Of a stretch of 64,000 nucleotides of DNA, positions 50,571-61,950 are shown piece by piece. Numbering within the stretch: the first letter of the stretch is position 1; each line of letters starts with the position of its first letter. Location: NCBI GenBank assembly GCA_036250195.1, contig JAVHZZ010000075.1, positions 62,001 to 126,000 on the forward strand. Direction: 5' to 3'. The notes below the pieces were generated by a model. That model was given only the letters and a program-made list of their open reading frames with translations. It searched no databases and was not told the DNA's origin. This stretch comes from Mixophyes australis. Taxonomy: Eukaryota; Chordata; Amphibia; Anura; Limnodynastidae. The position numbers and the translations under genes are program-made.

Positions 50571-53500
50571 AATAAGAATAAAAGAAATTAGTATAAAAAT
50601 AAGAATAAGTATAAAAATAAGTATAAAAATAAGAATAAAAAAAAAAATTAGTATAAGAATAAGTATAAAAATAAGTGTAAAAATAAGAATAAAAAAAAAA
50701 GTATAAAAATAAGAATAAGTATAAAAATAAGTATAAAAATAATAATAAAACAAAAATAAGTATAAAAATAAGAATAAAACAAAAATAAGTATAAAAATAA
50801 GAATAAACAAAAATAAGTATAAAAATAAGAATAAAAAAAATTGTATAAAAATAAGAATAAGTATAAAAATAAGAATAAAAAAATAATTAGTATAAAAATA
50901 GGAATAAGTATAAAAATAAGTATAAAAATGTATAAAAATAAGTATAAGTATAAAAATAAGTATAAAAATATGAATAAAAAAAAAGTATAAGAATAAGTAT
51001 AATAATAAGTATAAAAATAAGAAAAAAACAAAAATACATATAAAAATAAGAATAAGTATAAAAATAAGAATAAAATAAAAATAAGTATAAAAATAAGAAT
51101 AAAAAAAAATAGTATAAAAATAAGAATAAAACAAAAATAAGTATAAAAATAAGAATAAACAAAAAGGATAAAAATAAGAATAAGTATAAAAATAAGAATA
51201 AAAAAGTATAAAAATAAGAATAAGTATAAAAATAAGTATAAAAATAAGTATAAAAAAAAATTAGTATAAAAATAAGAATAAGTATAAAAATAAGTATAAA
51301 AATAAGAATAAGTATAAAAATAAGAATAAAACAAAAATAAGTATAAAAATAAGAATAAAAAAAATAAGTATAAAAATAAGAATAAAACACAAATAAGTAT
51401 AAAAATAAGAATAATAAAAGGATACAAATAAGAATAAGTATAAAAATTAGAATAAGTATAAAAATAAGAATAAAAAAAAGTATAAAAATAAGAATAAGTA
51501 TAAAAATAAGTATAAAAATAAGAATAAAACAAAAATAAGTATAAAAATAAGAATAAACAAAAATAAGTATAAAAATAAGAATAAAAAAAATTGTATAAAA
51601 ATAAGTATAAGTATAAAAATAAGTATAAAAATAAGAATAAAAAAAAAGTATAAGAATAAGTATAATAATAAGTATAAAAATAAGAAAAAAACAAAAATAC
51701 ATATAAAAATAAGAATAAGTATAAAAATAAGAATAAAATAAAAATAAGTATAAAAATAAGAATAAAAAAAAGTATAAAATAAGAATAAGTATAAAAATAA
51801 GTATAAAAATAAGAATAAAACAAAAATAAGTATAAAAATAAGAATAAACAAAAATAAGTATAAAAATAAGAATAAAAAAAATTGTATAAAAATAAGTATA
51901 AGTATAAAAATAAGTATAAAAATAAGAATAAAAAAAAAGTATAAGAATAAGTATAATAATAAGTATAAAAATAAGAAAAAAACAAAAATACATATAAAAA
52001 TAAGAATAAGTATAAAAATAAGAATAAAATAAAAATAAGTATAAAAATAAGAATAAAAATAAGTATAACAAAAATTAGTATAAAAATAAGAATAAGTATA
52101 AAAATAAGTATAAAAATCAGAATAAAAAAAAAATTTGTATAAGAATAAGTATAAAAATAAGAATAAAATAAAAATAAGTATAAAAATAAGAATAAAAAAA
52201 AATAGTATAAAAATAAGAATAAAACAAAAATAAGTATAAAAATAAGAATAAACAAAAAGGATAAAAATAAGAATAAGTATAAAAATAAGAATAAAAAAGT
52301 ATAAAAATAAGAATAAGTATAAAAATAAGTATAAAAATAAGTATAAAAAAAAATTAGTATAAAAATAAGAATAAGTATAAAAATAAGTATAAAAATAAGA
52401 ATAAGTATAAAAATAAGAATAAAACAAAAATAAGTATAAAAATAAGAATAAAACACAAATAAGTATAAAAATAAGAATAATAAAAGGATACAAATAAGAA
52501 TAAGTATAAAAATTAGAATAAGTATAAAAATAAGAATAAAAAAAAGTATAAAAATAAGAATAAGTATAAAAATAAGTATAAAAATAAGAATAAAACAAAA
52601 ATAAGTATAAAAATAAGAATAAACAAAAATAAGTATAAAAATAAGAATAAAAAAAATTGTATAAAAATAAGTATAAAAATAAGTATAAAAATAAGAATAA
52701 AAAAAAAGTATAAGAATAAGTATAATAATAAGTATAAAAATAAGAAAAAAACAAAAATACATATAAAAATAAGAATAAGTATAAAAATAAGAATAAAATA
52801 AAAATAAGTATAAAAATAAGAATAAAAAAAAAATAGTATAAAAATAAGAATAAAACAAAAATAAGTATAAAAATAAGAATAAACAAAAGGATAAAAATAA
52901 GAATAAGTATAAAAATAAGAATAAAAAAAGTATAAAAATAAGAATAAGTATAAAAATAAGTATAAAAATAAGTATAACAAAAATTAGTATAAAAATAAGA
53001 ATAAGTATAAAAATAAGTATAAAAATCAGAATAAAAAAAAAATTTGTATAAGAATAAGTATAAAAATAAGTATCAAAATAAGAATAAACAAAAAATAGTA
53101 TAAAAATAAGAATAACTATAAAAATAACTATAAAAATAAGAATAAAAAAGTATAAGAATAAGTATAAAAATAAGTATAAAAATAAGAATAAAAAAAAAAT
53201 TAGTATAAAAATAAGAATAAGTATAAAAATAAGTATAAAAATAAGAATAAAAAAAAAAATTAGTATAAGAATAAGTATAAAAATAAGTATAAAAATAAGA
53301 ATAAAAAAAAAGTATAAGAATAAGTATAATAATAAGTATAAAAATAAGAAAAAAACAAAAATACATATAAAAATAAGAATAAGTATAAAAATAAGAATAA
53401 AATAAAAATAAGTATAAAAATAAGAATAAAAAAAAATAGTATAAAAATAAGAATAAAACAAAAATAAGTATAAAAATAAGAATAAACAAAAGGATAAAAA

Positions 53501-54900
53501 TAAGAATAAGTATAAAAATAAGAATAAAAAAAGTATAAAAATAAGAATAAGTTTAAAAATAAGTATAAAAATAAGTATAACAAAAATTAGTATAAAAATA
53601 AGAATAAGTATAAAAATAAGTATAAAAATCAGAATAAAAAAAAATTTTGTATAAGAATAAGTATAAAAATAAGAATAAAATAAAAATAAGTATAAAAATA
53701 AGAATAAAAAAAAATAGTATAAAAATAAGAATAAAACAAAAATAAGTATAAAAATAAGAATAAACAAAAAGGATAAAAATAAGAATAAGTATAAAAATAA
53801 GAATAAAAAAGTATAAAAATAAGAATAAGTATAAAAATAAGTATAAAAATAAGTATAAAAAAAAATTAGTATAAAAATAAGAATAAGTATAAAAATAAGT
53901 ATAAAAATAAGAATAAGTATAAAAATAAGAATAAAACAAAAATAAGTATAAAAATAAGAATAAAACACAAATAAGTATAAAAATAAGAATAATAAAAGGA
54001 TACAAATAAGAATAAGTATAAAAATTAGAATAAGTATAAAAATAAGAATAAAAAAAAGTATAAAAATAAGAATAAGTATAAAAATAAGTATAAAAATAAG
54101 AATAAAACAAAAATAAGTATAAAAATAAGAATAAACAAAAATAAGTATAAAAATAAGAATAAAAAAAATTGTATAAAAATAAGTATAAGTATAAAAATAA
54201 GTATAAAAATAAGAATAAAAAAAAAGTATAAGAATAAGTATAATAATAAGTATAAAAATAAGAAAAAAACAAAAATACATATAAGAATAAGTATAAAAAT
54301 AAGAATAAAATAAAAATAAGTATAAAAATAAGAATAAAAAAAAAATAGTATAAAAATAAGAATAAAACAAAAATAAGTATAAAAATAAGAATAAACAAAA
54401 GGATAAAAATAAGAATAAGTATAAAAATAAGAATAAAAAAAGTATAAAAATAAGAATAAGTATAAAAATAAGTATAAAAATAAGTATAACAAAAATTAGT
54501 ATAAAAATAAGAATAAGTATAAAAATAAGTATAAAAATCAGAATAAAAAAAAAATTTGTATAAGAATAAGTATAAAAATAAGTATCAAAATAAGAATAAA
54601 CAAAAAATAGTATAAAAATAAGAATAACTATAAAAATAACTATAAAAATAAGAATAAAAAAGTATAAGAATAAGAATAAGTATAAAAATAAGTATAAAAA
54701 TAAGAATAAAAAAAAAATTAGTATAAAAATAAGAATAAGTATAAAAATAAGTATAAAAATAAGAATAAAAAAAAAAATTAGTATAAGAATAAGTATAAAA
54801 ATAAGTATAAAAATAAGAATAAAAAAAAAATTTGTATAAAAATAAGAATAAGTATAAAAATAAGTATAAAAATAAGAATAAAACAAAAATAAGTATAAAA
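50571..54900 (+). repeat. Right-hand higher-order block, unit 1, with 1512-bp sub-steps
   Basis: The ATAATTAG...AATAGGAATAAG marker at 50884 starts this block. It recurs at 55015, 59043 and 62296. Inside, 52513-52980 recurs at 54025-54492 (1512 bp). Private words are TATCAAAATAAG (53072, 54583), A10TTTG tracts and AATAACTATAAAAATAACTA. No coding content. Confidence 0.8.
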
Positions 54901-57900
54901 ATAAGAATAAGAAAAAAAAGTATAAAAATAAGAATAAACAAAAATAAGTATAAAAATAAGAATAAAAAAAATTGTATAAAAATAAGAATAAGTATAAAAA
55001 TAAGAATAAAAAAATAATTAGTATAAAAATAGGAATAAGTATAAAAATAAGTATAAAAATGTATAAAAATAAGTATAAATATAAAAATAAGTATAAAAAT
55101 ATGAATAAAAAAAAAGTATAAGAATAAGTATAATAATAAGTATAAAAATAAGAAAAAAACAAAAATACATATAAAAATAAGAATAAGTATAAAAATAAGA
55201 ATAAAATAAAAATAAGTATAAAAATAAGAATAAAAAAAAATAGTATAAAAATAAGAATAAAACAAAAATAAGTATAAAAATAAGAATAAACAAAAAGGAT
55301 AAAAATAAGAATAAGTATAAAAATAAGAATAAAAAAGTATAAAAATAAGAATAAGTATAAAAATAAGTATAAAAATAAGTATAAAAAAAAATTAGTATAA
55401 AAATAAGAATAAGTATAAAAATAAGTATAAAAATAAGAATAAGTATAAAAATAAGAATAAAACAAAAATATGTATAAAAATAAGAATAAAAAAAATAAGT
55501 ATAAAAATAAGAATAAAACACAAATAAGTATAAAAATAAGAATAATAAAAGGATACAAATAAGAATAAGTATAAAAATTAGAATAAGTATAAAAATAAGA
55601 ATAAAAAAAAGTATAAAATAAGAATAAGTATAAAAATAAGTATAAAAATAAGAATAAAACAAAAATAAGTATAAAAATAAGAATAAACAAAAATAAGTAT
55701 AAAAATAAGAATAAAAAAAATTGTATAAAAATAAGTATAAGTATAAAAATAAGTATAAAAATAAGAATAAAAAAAAAGTATAAGAATAAGTATAATAATA
55801 AGTATAAAAATAAGAAAAAAACAAAAATACATATAAAAATAAGAATAAGTATAAAAATAAGAATAAAATAAAAATAAGTATAAAAATAAGAATAAAAAAA
55901 AAATAGTATAAAAATAAGAATAAAACAAAAATAAGTATAAAAATAAGAATAAACAAAAGGATAAAAATAAGAATAAGTATAAAAATAAGTATAAAAATAA
56001 GTATAACAAAAATTAGTATAAAAATAAGAATAAGTATAAAAATAAGTATAAAAATCAGAATAAAAAAAAAATTTGTATAAGAATAAGTATAAAAATAAGA
56101 ATAAAATAAAAATAAGTATAAAAATAAGAATAAAAAAAAATAGTATAAAAATAAGAATAAAACAAAAATAAGTATAAAAATAAGAATAAACAAAAAGGAT
56201 AAAAATAAGAATAAGTATAAAAATAAGAATAAAAAAGTATAAAAATAAGAATAAGTATAAAAATAAGTATAAAAATAAGTATAAAAAAAAATTAGTATAA
56301 AAATAAGAATAAGTATAAAAATAAGTATAAAAATAAGAATAAGTATAAAAATAAGAATAAAACAAAAATAAGTATAAAAATAAGAATAAAAAAAATAAGT
56401 ATAAAAATAAGAATAAAACACAAATAAGTATAAAAATAAGAATAATAAAAGGATACAAATAAGAATAAGTATAAAAATTAGAATAAGTATAAAAATAAGA
56501 ATAAAAAAAAGTATAAAAATAAGAATAAGTATAAAAATAAGTATAAAAATAAGAATAAAACAAAAATAAGTATAAAAATAAGAATAAACAAAAATAAGTA
56601 TAAAAATAAGAATAAAAAAAATTGTATAAAAATAAGTATAAGTATAAAAATAAGTATAAAAATAAGAATAAAAAAAAAGTATAAGAATAAGTATAATAAT
56701 AAGTATAAAAATAAGAAAAAAACAAAAATACATATAAAAATAAGAATAAGTATAAAAATAAGAATAAAATAAAAATAAGTATAAAAATAAGAATAAAAAA
56801 AAGTATAAAATAAGAATAAGTATAAAAATAAGTATAAAAATAAGAATAAAACAAAAATAAGTATAAAAATAAGAATAAACAAAAATAAGTATAAAAATAA
56901 GAATAAAAAAAAATTGTATAAAAATAAGTATAAGTATAAAAATAAGTATAAAAATAAGAATAAAAAAAAAGTATAAGAATAAGTATAATAATAAGTATAA
57001 AAATAAGAAAAAAACAAAAATACATATAAAAATAAGAATAAGTATAAAAATAAGAATAAAACAAAAATAAGTATAAAAATAAGAATAAAAAAGGATAAAA
57101 ATAAGAATAAGTATAAAAATAAGAATAAAAAAGTATAAAAATAAGAATAAGTATAAAAATAAGTATAAAAATAAGTATAAAAAAAAATTAGTATAAAAAT
57201 AAGAATAAGTATAAAAATAAGTATAAAAATAAGAATAAGTATAAAAATAAGAATAAAACAAAAATAAGTATAAAAATAAGAATAAAACACAAATAAGTAT
57301 AAAAATAAGAATAATAAAAGGATACAAATAAGAATAAGTATAAAAATTAGAATAAGTATAAAAATAAGAATAAAAAAAAGTATAAAAATAAGAATAAGTA
57401 TAAAAATAAGTATAAAAAAAAGTATAAAAATAAGAATAAGTATAAAAATAAGTATAAAAATAAGAATAAAACAAAAATAAGTATAAAAATAAGAATAAAC
57501 AAAAATAAGTATAAAAATAAGAATAAAAAAAATTGTATAAAAATAAGTATAAGTATAAAAATAAGTATAAAAATAAGAATAAAAAAAAAGTATAAGAATA
57601 AGTATAATAATAAGTATAAAAATAAGAAAAAAACAAAAATACATATAAAAATAAGAATAAGTATAAAAATAAGAATAAAATAAAAATAAGTATAAAAATA
57701 AGAATAAAAAAAAAATAGTATAAAAATAAGAATAAAACAAAAATAAGTATAAAAATAAGAATAAACAAAAGGATAAAAATAAGAATAAGTATAAAAATAA
57801 GAATAAAAAAAGTATAAAAATAAGAATAAGTATAAAAATAAGTATAAAAATAAGTATAACAAAAATTAGTATAAAAATAAGAATAAGTATAAAAATAAGT

Positions 57901-58700
57901 ATAAAAATCAGAATAAAAAAAAAATTTGTATAAGAATAAGTATAAAAATAAGTATCAAAATAAGAATAAACAAAAAATAGTATAAAAATAAGAATAACTA
58001 TAAAAATAACTATAAAAATATGAATAAAAAAGTATAAGAATAAGAATAAGTATAAAAATAAGTATAAAAATAAGAATAAAAAAAAAATTAGTATAAAAAT
58101 AAGAATAAGTATAAAAATAAGTATAAAAATAAGAATAAAAAAAAAAATTAGTATAAGAATAAGTATAAAAATAAGTATAAAAATAAGAATAAAAAAAAAA
58201 TTTGTATAAAAATAAGAATAAGTATAAAAATAAGTATAAAAATAAGAATAAAACAAAAATAAGTATAAAAATAAGAATAAGAAAAAAAAGTATAAAAATA
58301 AGAATAAGAAAAAATAAGTATAAAAATAAGAATAAAAAAAATGAGTATAAAAATAAGAATAAACAAAAAGTATAAGAATAAGTATAATAATAAGTATAAA
58401 AATAAGAATAAAACAAAAATACATATAAAAATAAGAATAAGTAAAAAAATAAGTACAAAAATAAGAATAAAAAAAAGTATAAAATTAAGAATAAGTATAA
58501 AAATAAGTATAAAAATAAGAATTAAAAAAAATTAATATAAGAATAAGTATAAAAATAAGTATAAAAATAAGAATAAAAAAAAAAAATTAGTATAAAAATA
58601 AGAATAAGTACAAAAATAAGTATAAAAATAAGAATAAAACAAAAATAAGTATAGAAATAAGAATAAGAAAAAAAAGTATAAAAATAAGAATAAGTATAAA
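54901..58700 (+). repeat. Right-hand higher-order block, unit 2
   Basis: Begins shortly before the marker at 55015, which is 4131 bp after unit 1; 50887/55018 and 51447/55578 keep this offset. A one-base-shorter GTATAAAATAAG word near 55611 and 56803 disrupts the hexamer phase. The end shares AATGAGTATAAAAATAAG with 28.6 kb. No coding content. Confidence 0.78.
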
Positions 58701-61700
58701 AATAAGAATAAAAAAAAATTAGTATAAAAATAAGAATAAAAGAAATTAGTATAAAAATAAGAATAAGTATAAAAATAAGTATAAAAATAAGAATAAAAAA
58801 AAAAATTAGTATAAGAATAAGTATAAAAATAAGTGTAAAAATAAGAATAAAAAAAAAAAGTATAAAAATAAGAATAAGTATAAAAATAAGTATAAAAATA
58901 ATAATAAAACAAAAATAAGTATAAAAATAAGAATAAAACAAAAATAAGTATAAAAATAAGAATAAACAAAAATAAGTATAAAAATAAGAATAAAAAAAAT
59001 TGTATAAAAATAAGAATAAGTATAAAAATAAGAATAAAAAAATAATTAGTATAAAAATAGGAATAAGTATAAAAATAAGTATAAAAATGTATAAAAATAA
59101 GTATAAGTATAAAAATAAGTATAAAAATATGAATAAAAAAAAAGTATAAGAATAAGTATAATAATAAGTATAAAAATAAGAAAAAAACAAAAATACATAT
59201 AAAAATAAGAATAAGTATAAAAATAAGAATAAAATAAAAATAAGTATAAAAATAAGAATAAAAAAAAATAGTATAAAAATAAGAATAAAACAAAAATAAG
59301 TATAAAAATAAGAATAAAAAAAATAAGTATAAAAATAAGAATAAAACACAAATAAGTATAAAAATAAGAATAATAAAAGGATACAAATAAGAATAAGTAT
59401 AAAAATTAGAATAAGTATAAAAATAAGAATAAAAAAAAGTATAAAAATAAGAATAAGTATAAAAATAAGTATAAAAATAAGAATAAAACAAAAATAAGTA
59501 TAAAAATAAGAATAAACAAAAATAAGTATAAAAATAAGAATAAAAAAAATTGTATAAAAATAAGTATAAGTATAAAAATAAGTATAAAAATAAGAATAAA
59601 AAAAAAGTATAAGAATAAGTATAATAATAAGTATAAAAATAAGAAAAAAACAAAAATACATATAAAAATAAGAATAAGTATAAAAATAAGAATAAAATAA
59701 AAATAAGTATAAAAATAAGAATAAAAAAAAGTATAAAATAAGAATAAGTATAAAAATAAGTATAAAAATAAGAATAAAACAAAAATAAGTATAAAAATAA
59801 GAATAAACAAAAATAAGTATAAAAATAAGAATAAAAAAAAATTGTATAAAAATAAGTATAAGTATAAAAATAAGTATAAAAATAAGAATAAAAAAAAAGT
59901 ATAAGAATAAGTATAATAATAAGTATAAAAATAAGAAAAAAACAAAAATACATATAAAAATAAGAATAAGTATAAAAATAAGAATAAAATAAAAATAAGT
60001 ATAAAAATAAGAATAAAAAAAAAATAGTATAAAAATAAGAATAAAACAAAAATAAGTATAAAAATAAGAATAAACAAAAGGATAAAAATAAGAATAAGTA
60101 TAAAAATAAGAATAAAAAAAGTATAAAAATAAGAATAAGTATAAAAATAAGTATAAAAATAAGTATAACAAAAATTAGTATAAAAATAAGAATAAGTATA
60201 AAAATAAGTATAAAAATCAGAATAAAAAAAAAATTTGTATAAGAATAAGTATAAAAATAAGAATAAAATAAAAATAAGTATAAAAATAAGAATAAAAAAA
60301 AATAGTATAAAAATAAGAATAAAACAAAAATAAGTATAAAAATAAGAATAAACAAAAAGGATAAAAATAAGAATAAGTATAAAAATAAGAATAAAAAAGT
60401 ATAAAAATAAGAATAAGTATAAAAATAAGTATAAAAATAAGTATAAAAAAAAATTAGTATAAAAATAAGAATAAGTATAAAAATAAGTATAAAAATAAGA
60501 ATAAGTATAAAAATAAGAATAAAACAAAAATAAGTATAAAAATAAGAATAAAACACAAATAAGTATAAAAATAAGAATAATAAAAGGATACAAATAAGAA
60601 TAAGTATAAAAATTAGAATAAGTATAAAAATAAGAATAAAAAAAAGTATAAAAATAAGAATAAGTATAAAAATAAGTATAAAAAAAAGTATAAAAATAAG
60701 AATAAGTATAAAAATAAGTATAAAAATAAGAATAAAACAAAAATAAGTATAAAAATAAGAATAAACAAAAATAAGTATAAAAATAAGAATAAAAAAAATT
60801 GTATAAAAATAAGTATAAGTATAAAAATAAGTATAAAAATAAGAATAAAAAAAAAGTATAAGAATAAGTATAATAATAAGTATAAAAATAAGAAAAAAAC
60901 AAAAATACATATAAAAATAAGAATAAGTATAAAAATAAGAATAAAATAAAAATAAGTATAAAAATAAGAATAAAAAAAAAATAGTATAAAAATAAGAATA
61001 AAACAAAAATAAGTATAAAAATAAGAATAAACAAAAGGATAAAAATAAGAATAAGTATAAAAATAAGAATAAAAAAAGTATAAAAATAAGAATAAGTATA
61101 AAAATAAGTATAAAAATAAGTATAACAAAAATTAGTATAAAAATAAGAATAAGTATAAAAATAAGTATAAAAATCAGAATAAAAAAAAAATTTGTATAAG
61201 AATAAGTATAAAAATAAGTATCAAAATAAGAATAAACAAAAAATAGTATAAAAATAAGAATAACTATAAAAATAACTATAAAAATAAGAATAAAAAAGTA
61301 TAAGAATAAGAATAAGTATAAAAATAAGTATAAAAATAAGAATAAAAAAAAAATTAGTATAAAAATAAGAATAAGTATAAAAATAAGTATAAAAATAAGA
61401 ATAAAAAAAAAAAATTAGTATAAGAATAAGTATAAAAATAAGTATAAAAATAAGAATAAAAAAAAATTTTGTATAAAAATAAGAATAAGTATAAAAATAA
61501 GTATAAAAATAAGAATAAAACAAAAATAAGTATAAAAATAAGAATAAGAAAAAAAAGTATAAAAATAAGAATAAGAAAAAATAAGTATAAAAATAAGAAT
61601 AAAAAAAAAGTATAAGAATAAGTATAATAATAAGTATAAAAATAAGAATAAAACAAAAATACATATAAAAATAAGAATAAGTAAAAAAATAAGTACAAAA

Positions 61701-61950
61701 ATAAGAATAAAAAAAAGTATAAAATTAAGAATAAGTATAAAAATAAGTATAAAAATAAGAATAAAAAAAAATTAGTATAAGAATAAGTATAAAAATAAGT
61801 ATAAAAATAAGAATAAAAAAAAAAAATTAGTATAAAAATAAGAATAAGTACAAAAATAAGTATAAAAATAAGAATAAAACAAAAATAAGTATAGAAATAA
61901 GAATAAGAAAAAAAAGTATAAAAATAAGAATAAGTATAAAAATAAGTATA
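58701..61950 (+). repeat. Right-hand higher-order block, unit 3
   Basis: Marker at 59043, 4028 bp after unit 2. The AAAAGAAATTAG word at about 58738 recurs 3251 bp later, and 57347/60613 are 3266 bp apart. No coding content; the minus-strand frames spanning 58522-61034 are repeat translation. Confidence 0.8.

Noticed and set aside
50648..57064. 2138-codon minus-strand reading frame and the many similar minus-strand frames across the array
   Set aside because: The translation is only F, I, L, Y, S, T and V repeats, produced in every minus frame by the hexamer satellite. There is no domain, codon bias or start context.
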